Source of the DNA: Glycine soja
Taxonomy: Eukaryota > Streptophyta > Magnoliopsida > Fabales > Fabaceae
Assembly (NCBI RefSeq): GCF_004193775.1
Contig: NC_041003.1
Location: forward strand, 23,056,877 to 23,120,876
Direction: 5' to 3'
DNA length: 64,000 nucleotides
The notes below the pieces were generated by a model, which was not told where the DNA came from, ran no database searches, and worked only from the letters and a program-made list of their open reading frames with translations. Below are positions 33,346 to 45,681 of this stretch, piece after piece. Position 1 is the stretch's first letter; the number at the start of each line of letters is the position of its first letter. The position numbers were made by a program, and so were the translations under genes.

Positions 33346-36300
33346 CCCCTGATATTGGAGGAGGGCCAACTGTGCGAGCACAACCAGAGAGGGAGGCTAT
33401 CACACAGCTACTATGCATACTGGGGCAAGATTTCACCCGTGCCGCTGCAAAGAGAAGAGTGCGGACCATGCGCACCAACATGACCACTCTTACACAGATA
33501 TAGATGACATTGCTACTTAGCAACATTCTGCCCAGCGACCGCAATGCCAATCTCCCCCTGCGGAAGTATCAGTTGCTCTGTGCCGTCCCGACATGGGTAA
33601 GTATGCATATGGTTCAACTGATTTCTGATACCATTTATTTGTTTGCAGGGATCGCACCCACAAAGACACCCAGTGAACCTGAAGAAGTCCAACAGGGCCC
33701 TGGGGTTTCCAGCTCTGGTTACGGGCCTCTATCAGTCCTACGGGGTGCCCGTACCCCCCCGGCAAGGTCACGTCATCATAGGTAAGTATGCACATCGCTC
33801 AACTGATTTCTGATTTCATCTATTGTTTGCAGGGATCGCGCCTGCAAGACACCCAGTGGACCCGAAGAAGTCCAACAGGGTCTTGGAGTTGCCAGCTCTA
33901 AATATGGGTCTCTGTCAGTTCTAGGGAGTGTCTGTCGCCCCCAGCAAAGTCATCAGACCCCCCTACCAATCGAGCTTTCATCAAGAAGTACTGCGCCCCG
34001 AGGCAGGCGCAGGGCGAAGCACCACAGCAGCATTGGGATGGCCGGTAGCAGGCAATAGACACACCGCCACCACCTCTAAAGTTCACCTAAGCTCATCCAT
34101 AAAAAGGTTAGAGCGTTGCCTACGACACATGGCCGACCAATAGGCAACCAAGTCCAAAGCCAAAGGTAAGCAAAGTACTAGGTCAGTGACCGACAAGTCA
34201 TAAGGCGTCCAGCTAAAGACGTTAAAGAAGCGCTACTAGGAGGCAACCTAGTACCTTTTGAATCTATGTTTGTTATTTGATCACTTTTTATAGTAGGATG
34301 CACCTAGTTGCTCATGATCCTGGGGATTTAAATAAAACAAGCGCAAGCTCGGAAGGTAGTCATACCTCACAAAATATATATATATGTATGTTTAGGTAGT
34401 GAAAATACCTTAGATATGCATGTATGTAAACAAAAAAACACTTCACAAAATATATATATGTATGTTTAGGTAGAAAAATACCTTAGATATGCATGTATGT
34501 AAACAAAAAACACTTCACAAAATATATATATGTATGTTTAGGTAGAAAGATACCTTAGATATGCATGTATGTAAACAAAAAATACTTCACAAAATATATA
34601 TGTATGTTTAGGTAGAAAGATACCTTGGATATGCATGTATATAGCAAAAATACCTTACAAAACATATATATGTATGTTTAGGTAGCAAGATACCTTGGAT
34701 ATGCAGTATATAGCAAAATACCTCATAAAAAAAAAAAAAGAGAAGAAAAAAAAAAAAAAAAAACAAACAAGAAAAAGAAATAAACAAATGATCATGATAA
34801 AAATAAAAATAGAAAAGAAAAAATGAAATGAATGAAATGGAAAAGAGAACAAAAAAGAAAAAGAAGAAAGCAAGTAAGGAAAAAGGTGGAAAAAAAGAAA
34901 ATAAGTTGTCTAGCTAAAAACCGACATGCTTTTGAAAAGAGACGATTTCCAACTTTTCTTTGAAAAAATTCATTCATTGATCATAACCGATTTTTGAAGA
35001 AAAAAACGTGTCTACACCTGAAGGGTGAATGCTGTGAAAATTTCCCCGGACGCCCAAAATGGACTCGGATGAATGCACAAATTGATAAAAGAACATATTT
35101 TGGAAACATTGGGTTGATTTAAAATAGAGGAAATGAATCCTGAGCCCTAGCATCACATGACCATAAAAATTTGACACTTGAGTGTCCGCATAGGTGCATG
35201 CATGACCAGTTTTGCATAAAGTTTCCAAATCATCATTTTTGCATTTGTGTCATGGAAATAATGTGGGGCATCCCTTTTATCCTTGAGCCAAACCAAACCC
35301 CGACATGTATCATGTCTAGCCATTCTACAAACCTTGAGCCAAAATCCTGACTCACCATAATCCTTACCCTCGGAAGCAAAAAGGAAAAGAAGGAAAATTT
35401 CCAATCAAAGAGAAAGCAAAAACGAAAAGAAGGAAAATTTCCAATCAAAGAGAAAGCAAAAAACAGAAAAGAAAGGAAATTCCCAATCAAAGAGTGGGAG
35501 AAAGCAAAAAGAAAAGAAAGAAAATTCCCAATCAAAGAATGGGAGAAAGAAAAAAAGAGAAAAGAAGGAAATAAAGCTCCTGATCAAGGATCGAAAGAAA
35601 ACAGAAGAAATGTGCAGAGAGGTCTTTGGACCGGACAATATCTGAACAATACAGAATTGTCACCAAATGAACAAAAAAAGAAGGAAAGGAAACCACGACC
35701 TAAAATGGTCTTCTCCCTTTGATTACCAACCAAAATCCCGTGCGCTGGCGACTTTTTTTTCCTCGCCCCGCACTAAACAAAAAAAAAACAGAAAAAGAAA
35801 AAGCCAGAAAAATCAAAAGCCAAAAACACACAAAAGCCGAAAAAAAAAACCACCAAAAGAACCCATTCCCAAGGGAAGCCCTATTGATCCATGATCACGC
35901 ATGTAATTTTTGATTTGATAGGAAATAATTTGCAAAGTCAAGTCATGACATGTCTATGGTTCAGAATTAGGATGAAACACTTACCTGTGCAAGATTGATA
36001 CACTTTGAGTGATTTTCTTCTATTTTTGTCGAACCCGGTGTTTCCTCTAAATGGTCATTTAGAAACGAAATGCTAACATCCAAAATCTCATTTATGGTTA
36101 TGGGGGATCCCATCGGCAGACTCTCCTTCCCCGGTAGACGCATTGTTTTTCACTAAAAAAAAAAGCATATGCTGCTCTAAATCAGTTGGAATATTTGTCT
36201 CTTTGCCAAAGCATGTTTGCATTTTAGTGGAGAAAACAACGAGACTTTTTCAAGTCTCACAAGTTATCCAGAACTACGTAGGTCTGAGTTCCTCATTAGA

Positions 36301-38113
36301 GGATACGTAGGAGCAAGAGCCTCGCTTTTGTCGACCACACCGCCTTTTGTTGCCATGACTCAAGAGCTGGTAGCCCACGGAGACACCTTACGGTTATCCG
36401 CACCTCGTCATTCAGTGACCCCAAGTGTGATTGATGAGCAGAGGCCAATGTGGTCATCTGCGCCTTTTCCGGAGATGTCAGCATTTTCCGATGGAGACTT
36501 TTCAAGTCTCACAAGTTATCCAGAACTACGTAGGTCTGAGTTCCTCATTGGAGGATACGTAGGAGCAAGAGCCTTGCTTTTGTCGGCCGCCCCATAATCT
36601 TTGTCATACTGACCCTGAGGTCATGTGACATGCACCCTTGTATCATCCAGAGGCGGCGGGCCCGATGATACGCGGAGATACCTTACGGTTATCCGCACCC
36701 TTTTGTCATCCAGAGGCGGCGGGCCTGATGACAAGCAGAGACCAAGTTTGGTCATTCTGCACCCTTGTATCATCCAGAGACGCCGGGCCCGATGATACGC
36801 GGAGATACCTTACGGTTATCCGCACCCTTTTGTCATCCAGAGGCGGCGGGCCCGATGACAAGCAGAGACCAAGTTTGGTCATTCTGCACCCTTGTATCAT
36901 CCAGAGGCGGCGGGCCCGATGATACGCGGAGATACCTTACGGTTATCCGCACCCTTTTGTCATCCAGAGGCGGCGGGCCCGATGACAAGCAGAGACCAAG
37001 TTTGGTCATTCTGCACCCTTGTATAATCCAGAGGCGGCGGGCCCGATGATACGCGGAGATACCTTACGGTTATCCGCACCCTTTTGTCATCCAGAGGCGG
37101 CGGGCCCGATGACAAGCAGAGACCAAGTTTGGTCATTCTGCACCCTTGTGTCATCCAGAGGCGGCAGGCCCGATGATACGCGGAGATACCTTACGGTTAT
37201 CCGCACCCTTTTGTCATCCAGAGGCGGCGGGCCCGATGACAAGCAGACACCAAGTTTGGTCATTCTGCACCCTTGTATCATCCAGAGGCGGCGGGCCCGA
37301 TGATACGCGGAGATACCTTACGGTTATCCGCACCCTTTTGTCATACAGAGGCGGCGGACCCGATGACAAGCAGAGACCAAGTTTGGTCATTCTGCACCCT
37401 TGTATCATCCAGAGGCGGCGGGCCCGATGATACGCGGAGATACCTTACGGTTATCCGCACCCTTTTGTCATCCAGAGGCGGCGGGCCCAATGACAAGCAG
37501 AGACCAAGTTTGGTCATTCTGCACCCTTGTATCATCCAGAGGCGGCGGGCCCGATGATACGCGGAGATACCTTACGGTTATCCGCACCCTTTTGTCATCC
37601 AGAGGCGGCGGGCCCGATGACAAGCAGAGACCAAGTTTGGTCATTCTGCACCCTTGTATCATCCAGAGGCGGCGGGCCCGATGATACGCGGAAATACCCG
37701 AGTGGTTATCCGTATAAACATTATTTTGCTATCTGTAAGACAGAACGCTTGATAGCATGCAGAGGCTGACACAGTCTTCTGCACCTTTTGTTCCTCCGGG
37801 AACAACAAGTCATTTACATGCGGAAATTTCATGGTCACCCGCGACTCTCGTCAACCGAGAGGAGCGAAATTAGTGTCATACACTGATTTTCGTCCGGGGA
37901 CCTTTGCTTGATGACATGCGACCATTCTTTGGTCCTTGTGAGGTGCTTGGCATCCATCATTAGGCAATTTGTGAAATTCTGGGAACAACAAATCATTTGC
38001 ATGTGGGGATTTTATGGTCACCCGCGACTCTCGTCAAATCGAGAGGAACGAAATTAGTGTCTTATCTTTACTTTCCTTTTATCTCCAATAAAAGACAAGT
38101 AAAGAGGGGCAAC
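33346..38113 (+). repeat. Ogre 2 3' UTR, right copy
   Basis: This is a near-exact copy of 16776-21546. It holds the broken ORF fragment (33351-34210), the AGGCAA-loop hairpin motif (34218-34253), the 67-bp array (34370-34720), the TACGTAGG stem-loops (about 36271-36566), the 127-bp array (36633-37717) and the duplicated LTR-start segment before the polypurine tract. The substitutions I noticed include C for G at about 35527 and A for G within the array at about 37489. Confidence 0.92.
36633..37717 (+). repeat. 127-bp tandem array of paired hairpins (right copy)
   Basis: It has the same unit number and the same unit-specific variants as 20066-21150, including the GTATAATC variant and the GACCC variant. 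This shows copying of the whole block rather than independent growth of the array. Confidence 0.9.
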
Positions 38114-39772
38114 TGTCATACCCTAATTTCGTCCGGGGACCTTTGCTTGATGACATGCGACCTTTCTTTGGTCCTTGTGAGGTGCTTGGCATCCATCATT
38201 AGGCAATTTGTGAAATTCCAGGACATGCCGAAAAACCAAAAAAATATTGATGCACAATCCGTAAGTTTCCGTGACACACCGGAAATCAAATGGAAGCATC
38301 GTTGCATAATTAAGTGAGGTTCCGTAACATTCCGTAAGTCAAAAGGGGGATGATTATGTAATCCGCAAGGTTCCATAACATTACGGAAAGAAAACAAGTA
38401 TCGTTACGAAATTCGTAAGTTTCCGTAACTTTACGAAAAAAGAATCACCAAAAAACAGCAGAGGGGGGTGTACTTAGTAAAAATGGGGGTGCAAATAGCA
38501 CCCAGGCCCACTTGGGTCCTCCAGAATATTCCTCCAGAAGGCTGTTGCTTCTGGAGGAAGCAACCTGGCTCGCCTGGGCGAGCTGAGCTCGCCTGGGCGG
38601 CAACCACCTCCCCTATTTTGCTATAAATAGGGGAGGAAGTGAAGAAGAAAAGGGTTCAGCCCCTTTGGCACTTCTCTCTCTTTCGAATTTGCTTGGAAAA
38701 ATCGTTTCCGTGAAGAAAATCTAAGCCGAGGCGCTTCCGAAACGTTTCCGTAACGTTTTCCGTGAAGAATTTCGCAAAGGTTTCAACCGTTCTTCGACGT
38801 TCTTCATTCGTTCTTCATCGTTCTTCGATCTTCAACGGGTAAGTACCTCGAACCAAGCTTTTCGATTCATTCTATGTACCCGTAGTGGTCCACATTGTGT
38901 TTCGTGCATTTTTATTCTCGTTTTGTTTACTTTTTATACCCCCTGTTGACGTGCTTAAGCCATTTTACTTAAGTCATTTCTCGCTTAACTTAAAAATAAA
39001 ATAAATTTCCACCGAACGTTTGAATTGTATTATCCATTAACTTCGGTTAAAATAAATTCCGACCATTCGGTCGTGCCGTAACCACGTTGGAAATCAAAAA
39101 GAGGTAAAAAATAATATAATAATCAAAAAGACATCTTTTAGTAAAATAAAGCGGAAAATCAATCGGACGTTTTCTCTTTGGGATTTCTCATTCTTAATCG
39201 AATTGATTAATAACTAAAGTGAAACTAAAGGCTAAAATCAATTCGCCTAGTCAAGCTCGTCCATAAAAATAGGCTTTTGAAGTTTGTCATTTCATTTTCT
39301 CACTAAGTAAAATGGATCATTTTTAAGGTCCAACGCCTTAAAATGATCACCCCTTAAAGTAAAAAAGAATCACTTGATAAAAAAGAACTACGTAGGTCTG
39401 ATTTCCTCATCGCAATTGAGGAATACGTAGGAGCAAAGGGAAACACCCTTGTCGACCACAAAAAAGAAAAAATATAAAAAGGGTATAAAGGATATAAGAA
39501 CATAAAAGGGAACATAAAAATCAAAGTCATGTTTGCACATTCGATTAAAGGCTGCCGTCCCTTGGGACGGGCGTGTGGGGTGCTAATACCTTCCCCGTGC
39601 GTAAATACAACTCCCGAACCTTTCACTAAAAAGTTCGTAGATCGCGTCTTTTCCGGTTTTTCCGACGTTTTCCTCAAATAAACGTTGGTGGCGACTCCGC
39701 GCGTATTCCTTTCGTGGAACACGCATCCCGCGAGTCACGCGTCGCCCTCCCGCCGAAGGGTAGGTTGCGACA
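38114..39772 (+). repeat. 3' LTR of Ogre 2
   Basis: The 1659-bp LTR has TATAAATA at 38622-38629 and ends in TTGCGACA. The sequence to its right is not a primer site and ORF1 but older Ogre 3' UTR sequence, so this is the right end of the insertion. The expected five-base duplication would be GTACC (39773-39777); its partner is outside the window. Confidence 0.92.
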
Positions 39773-40011
39773 GTACCTATCACCATTAGAGGATATATGT
39801 CCTTGCCATCAGAGGACTACACATCCTCGCCTGTAGAGGGCTGCACGCCCTCGCCTTTAGAGGGCTACGCGTCCTCATTTTCACTGTGCTCCATATCCAC
39901 ACCTTAAGAGAATATAAGGTCCTTTGCCCTTAGATGCTTCACCGAGACTTGCGCTCCTGGTTAAGGGGCCAGTAGTTTCCTTTTATCAGTTCCTAGGCCA
40001 CCCCCTGATAT

Positions 40012-40950
40012 TGGAGGACGACCAACTGTGTGAGCACATCCAGAGAGGGAGGCTATCACGCATCTACTATGCATACCGGGGCAAGATTTCACCCGTGCCG
40101 CTGCAAAAAGACGAGTGCGGATTACGCACACCAACATGACCAGTCTTACATGGATATGGATGTATCAGTTTGGTTTGTGTCGTCATGACATAGGTAAGTA
40201 TGCACATGGCTCAATTGATTTCTGATGTCATCTATTGTTTGCAGGGATCGCGCCTACAAGACGCCCAGTGGACCCGAAGAAGTCCAATAGGGCCCTGGGG
40301 TTTCCCGCTCTGGTTACGGGCCTCTGTCAGTCCTACAGGGTGCCCATTCCCCCAACAAGGTCATGCCATCGTGACATAGGTAAGTATACATATGGTTCAA
40401 CTGATTTCTGATACCATCTATTGTTTGTAGGAATCGCACCCACAAAGACACCTAATGGACCTGAAGAAGTCCAACAGGGCTTTGGGGTTTCCAGCTCTGG
40501 TTACGGGCCTCTGTAGTCCTACAGGGTGCCCGTTTCCCCCGGCAAGGTCACGTCATCATGATATAGGTAAGTATGCACATCGCTCAACTGATTTTTGATG
40601 TCATCTATTGTTTGCAGGGATCGCGCCCGCAAGACACCCAGTGGACCCAAAGAAGTCGAACATGGTCTTGGAGTTGCCAAGCTCTAATTACGGGCCTCTG
40701 TCAGTTCTACGGAGTGCCTGTCGCCCCCAGCAAGGTCATCAGGCCCCCTACTAATCGAGCTTTCATCAAGAAGTGCTGCGTCTCCAAGCAGGCGCAGGGC
40801 GAAACACCACAGCAGCCTGGGGATGGCCGGCAACGGGCAACAGACGCACCGCCATCACCTCTAGAGTTCACCTCAGCTCATCCACAAAAAGGTTAGAGCG
40901 TTGCTTACGACCCATGGCCGACTAATAGGCGACCAAGTCCAAAGCCAAAG
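40012..40950 (+). pseudogene. Broken ORF fragment in Ogre 3 3' UTR
   Basis: This is the same fragment as 16781-17640, with the roughly 185-bp unit present about three times (near 40195, 40380 and 40567). The longest open piece (40573-40896) contains ITGLCQFYGVPV and RPPTNRAFIKK. Each unit begins GTAAGTATGCACAT and has TTGTTTGCAGG about 50 bp later. The SIRE LTR found in Ogre 2 is absent here. Confidence 0.55.
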
Positions 40951-41129
40951 TTAAGTAAAGTACTAGGTCTGTGACCGACAAGCCATCACGCGTCCAGCTC
41001 AAGACGTTATTTAAATCTCTGCCTGTTATTTGATCACTTTTGTTTCTCAAGTCATAGCAGGACACACCTAGTTGCTCATGATCCTAGGAATTTAAATAAA
41101 ACAAGCACAAGCTCGGAAGGTAGACATAC

Positions 41130-41455
41130 CTCACAAAAAAATATATATATGTATGTTTAGGTAGAAAGATACCTTGGATATGCATGTATGTAGCAAAAAA
41201 TACTTCACAAAATATATATATGTATGTTTAGGTAGAAAGATACCTTGGATATGCATGTATGTAGCAAAAATACTTCACAAAATATATATATGTATGTTTA
41301 GGTAGCAAGATACCTTGAATATGCATGTATATATCAAAAATATCTCACAAAACATATATATGTATGTTTAGGTAGCAAGATACCTTGGACACGCATGTAT
41401 ATAGCAAAATACCTCACAAAAATATACATATGTTTAGGTAGCAAAATACCTCATG
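41130..41455 (+). repeat. Tandem array of about 67-bp units in Ogre 3
   Basis: About five units match the array at 17800-18150 and keep the AGGTA...TACCT hairpin. A short purine-rich stretch follows to about 41545. Confidence 0.75.
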
Positions 41456-41545
41456 GAAAAAAAGAGAGCAAAAAGAGCGAGCAAGAAAAGAAAAAGAAGG
41501 AAGAAAAAAAGAAAATAAAAAAAATAAAAAATAAAAGTTGTCTAG

Positions 41546-44500
41546 CTAAAAAACAACATGCTTGTGAAAAGAGATAATTTCCAACTTTTCTTTGAAAGAT
41601 TTTACTGATCTTAACCAGTTTTTGAAAAAATGTGTATACACCTGAAGGGTGAATGCTGTGAAAATTTTCCCGAATGCCCAAAATGGACTGGGATGAATGT
41701 CTGATTTGATAAAAGAACATATTTTGGAAACACTGGGTTGACTTAAATAGGGAAAATGAATCCTGAGCCCTAGTGTCACATGATCATAAAAACTTGATGC
41801 TTGAGTGTCCACATGGGTGCATGCATGACCAGTTTTGCATAAAATTTTCTAATCATCATTGTTGCATGTATATCATGGAAATAATGTGGGACATCCCCTT
41901 TATCCCCGAACCGCTGGCCAAACCCTGACATATATCATGACCAGCCGTTCTACAAGCCTTGAGCCAAAATCCCAACTTATCATAAACCTTGACCCAGGGT
42001 GAGAATGTCAATCCTTGCCCTCGGAAGAAAACAAAAAAAAAGAAGAAAGAAAGAAAATTCCCAGGGGGAGAAAGCAAAAAAAAAAAAGAAAGTTTTCGAT
42101 CAAAGATCGGAAGAAAACAGAAGAAATATACAGAAAGGTCTTTGGACCAGACAATATCTGAACAATACAGAATTGTCACCAAGTAAACAAGAAAAAGGAA
42201 ACCACGACCTAAAGTGGTCCTCTCCCTTTGATTGCCGACAAAATCCTGTGCGCTAGCGACTTTCTCGCCACGCACTAAACAAAAACAGAAGAGGAAAAGG
42301 CAAAAACACTCAAAGCCAAATTCCCCACCTAAAAACCATTCCCAAAATAAGTCGTATTGATCCATGATCACGCATGTAATCTTTGATTTGATAGGAAATG
42401 ATTCACAAAATCAAGTCATGACATATCTATGGTTCGGAATTAGGATAAAACACTTACCTGTGTGAGATTGATACACTTTGAGTGATTTTCTCCTATCTTT
42501 GTTGGACCCAATGTTTCCTCTAAATGGTCGTTTAGAAACGAAATGCTAACATCCAAAATCTCATTTATGGTTATGAGAAAATTTCATCAACATACTCTCC
42601 TTCCCCGATAGACACATCATTTTTCAAAAAAAAAAAAAAGAAGCATATGTTGCTCTGATCAGTTGGAAGTTTTGTCTCTTTACTAAAGCATGTTCACATT
42701 TTAGTGAAGAAAGCACCGAGACTATTTTTAGTCTCACAGTTATCAAGAACTACGTAGGTCTGAGTTCCTCATAAAAAATTGAGGATACGTAGGAGCAAAA
42801 GCCCTGCTTTTGTCGACCACCCCACTTTTTGTTACCGTGACCCAAGAGTCCGATGGCATGCGAAGCCACATGACTGTGGGATCCCCAGATTCATGTTCTT
42901 TTTATGTTTCATCCTTTATCATTTACATGTTATTTTATTTCTATGACTTGAGGGGCTGACGTTTGTTTTTTATTGTTGCGATTGTCATTTGTTTTGTGCA
43001 TATATTTTGTTTGGACTATTGCGTTAGTGCTTACTTCGTTGTTGTCAATAGTTTTTGTTGAAATTCCGGAACCGTGTAGATTTTTTCATTTAGGAACGTC
43101 GTCCTAAAAATAAAATGAACAAAAAATCATGATAACGCCCAAAAATAAAGCGTTGTGAACGAATGTCGTGTGTATGTATACAAAGAAAAGAAAACAGTTT
43201 TTATATGTAAAAGAAATGTTTATAGAGGGATTTTGTGAGCGTAAATAATGTGTGAAAAGAAATTCTTGTGTGTGTGAGCGACGAGTGTATATAAAGAAAC
43301 TTTTGTATAAACTACGAGTGTGTGTTGGAAAAAACGAAAAAAGAAATCTTTGAACATGAATAGGGTTTGTATATAGACCGTGTTGACGTAAAGAGAAATA
43401 GTTCTAATGCGTATACAGAAAAAGTTCGTCATGTATAGGAATGTAGGTGTACAAAGAAAAGTTTTTCTCGTAGATGGCAATGGATGTATAGTTTTTTGTG
43501 AACATAAAAATGAAACAAAAAGGAAAAGAAAGGAAGACCTCGAAGGTCGGCATGTTATGGTCGTAGGAAGCATAAATCATTCGTAGAGAGCAAACATATC
43601 TTTTGGAAACAAGGGACTGACGCTAAGAATTTATTTTCCTGAATGACCGAGATAAGAATGGATGGTTTCATTGAACTGATGAAAGAACACAATTTGGAAA
43701 CGTTGGGTCTGTTTGCATAAATCCCCAACCGTAGTATCACAATGCCATAAACTGGATGCTTAAGTGCCCACCTAGCTATGGCCATGACTAATTTTGCACG
43801 TTGTTTCCGAATCATCAGTGTTTCGCGTGCCTTGTGGAAATGATATGGAAGTTCAACCCGAGACCGATACCTTGACACACGAATTTGTTGTGCCCCAGAT
43901 ATCAAGATCGGGCTCCCACGATAAAAGACCCCGTTGAGACATGACCTTAGACTACTTTGAACCTTGGCCTATAAAAAGAATCCTCATCCTTTCCCCCGAA
44001 GCAAAGGACAGCGGAATCTCCTTAAGGGAGAGCTAATAATGAATGCTAAAACCTGATTTCCCAAAGAAAGAAATGGAGAGGGAGAAATGAAAAGTAAGAA
44101 AAGGAAGAAATGAAAAGAAAGAAAAGGGAAAAATGAAAAGAAAGGAAAAGAAGGATTCCCGATCAAAGATCGGAAGAAAGTAAAAAAGGAAAAGATCGGA
44201 GGAAAATAGAGTAATTCCCGATCAATGAAAGAAAGAGAACAAAGAAGATCTTCAGACCAGATAAATTTTTGGCAAGGTAAATGACTGCAAGCAAAGGAAA
44301 ACCCATTTTTTGGTGGTTCCTCCTTTGGGATTGCCATTCAAAGTCATTCTCGACTGGCGATATCCCGTCCCACTTAAACAAAGAGGAAAAGACCGAAACA
44401 CCCAGTTTCCTCTCCAAAAACACTACCCTCGAGAAAATCTTATTGATCCGTGATCGTGCGTGTGATCTTTTGATTCGATAGGAAATCGTGTGCAAAATAA

Positions 44501-44794
44501 AGTCATGGTGCAGTTATGGTTTGGGATTAGGGTAAAACACTTGCCTGTGTGAGTTTTTATACACTATGAGTGATTTATTCCCAGTTTCAGCTTAACCCGA
44601 TGTTTCCCCTAAATGTTCATTTAAAAGCTAAATGTTGACATCCTGCCCTTCATCTTCGGTTACAAGGAAAATTACCTTTGGTACGGGTATATTGTTTCCC
44701 TATGATATAGTGCTCTCGTGAATGATTTATTTTTCTTTGCAAAAAGCATGATTTCCCTTTTTAGGTAGGAAAAAATCGGTGGACCATTCGGTCC
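41546..44794 (+). repeat. Ogre 3 3' UTR spacer, present as two diverged tandem copies
   Basis: There is no gene. About 41640-42620 and 43600-44640 are diverged copies of each other; both contain GGAAAC followed by TTGGG or CTGGG, a GATCGGAAGAAA stretch, and ATTGATCC.TGATC. The spacing drifts from about 1970 to 2090 bp. A TACGTAGG stem-loop is at 42747-42796. The part at 42830-43560 is unlike Ogre 2. Confidence 0.6.
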
Positions 44795-45435
44795 TGCCAA
44801 CAAATCTTATTCGAAGCCCCATGAATTGATTGTCATTCATGCATCCTCCACTAACGAGTCTGGAGCCCCGCGAATTGATTGCCTAGCGTTGTTCGCCTAT
44901 CCTCCACCCTCAAATCTTATTCGGAGTCCCATGAATTGATTGTCATTCATGCATCCTCCACCAACAAATCTAGATCCCCGCAAATTGATTGCCTAGCGCT
45001 GTTCGCCTATCCTCCACCCTCAAATCTTATTTGGAGCCCCATGAATTGATTGTCATTCATGCATCCTCCACCAACGAGTCTGGAGCCCCGCGAATTGATT
45101 GCCTAGCGCTGTTCGCCTATCCTCCACCCTCAAATCTTATTCGGAGCCCCATGAATTGATTGTCATTCATGCATCCTCCACCAACGAGTCTGGATCCCCG
45201 CGAATTGATTGCCTAGCGCTGTTCGCCTATCCTCCATTCTCCACTTTTATTCGGAGACCCATGAATTGATTGCCTAGCGCTGTTCATGTGTCCTCCACCA
45301 TCGAGGCTGGAACCCAACGAATTGATTGCCTAGCACTGTTCGCCTATCCTCCACCCTCGAAATCTTGTTCAGAGACCCATGAATTGATTGCCTAGCGCTG
45401 TTCATGCGTCCTCCACCATCAAGTGCAGAGCCTCC
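44795..45435 (+). repeat. 110-bp tandem array of alternating hairpins in Ogre 3
   Basis: Units start at 44801, 44911, 45021, 45131 and 45241, exactly 110 bp apart, each with two halves. Half A has GGAG...CTCC around CATGAAT...ATTCATG. Half B has GGAG...CTCC around GCGAA...TTCGC with a longer loop. At about 45255-45290 and 45377-45412 a half has the A stem with the B loop. This array replaces the 127-bp array at the same place in the 3' UTR. Confidence 0.88.
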
Positions 45436-45681
45436 GGTGACTGGGAAATGTGGTTTTTGTTATTTTCCCGATCGGTTCCTTCGCCAAACATGTGTATATA
45501 TGTATATTATGTTATTGGTGTTTTTGTTGTTTGTGTTTTGTTTTGTGTTGTGCAGAAAAAAGGAGAAGGAGAGACGGGAGTCGTCATAGACTAATCACGG
45601 AAAGGGCGAAGACGGACGAAATCAGTGTTTTATCTTTGCTTTCCTCTTATCTCCGATAAAAGGTAAGTAAAGAGGGGCAAC

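Larger units (their letters stand above)
16776..39772 (+). mobile_element. Ogre 2: tandem Ogre dimer sharing a middle LTR, left copy interrupted by SIRE
   Basis: From left to right there is an Ogre 3' UTR ending in a polypurine tract, an LTR (21547-23206), a primer site, a decayed ORF1 and gag, no pol, a second 3' UTR, and an LTR (38114-39772). The first 3' UTR plus LTR (15730-23206) and the second (32300-39772) align throughout. I found about six substitutions and a few homopolymer indels. The LTR at 21547 therefore serves both as 3' LTR of the left copy and 5' LTR of the right copy. The left copy's body would be left of the SIRE, outside the window. Confidence 0.8.

Noticed and set aside
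45388..45659. Cys/Val-rich short ORFs near 45400-45650
   Set aside because: They lie in the Ogre 3 3' UTR just before its polypurine tract, overlap in three frames, and have no counterpart in Ogre 2.
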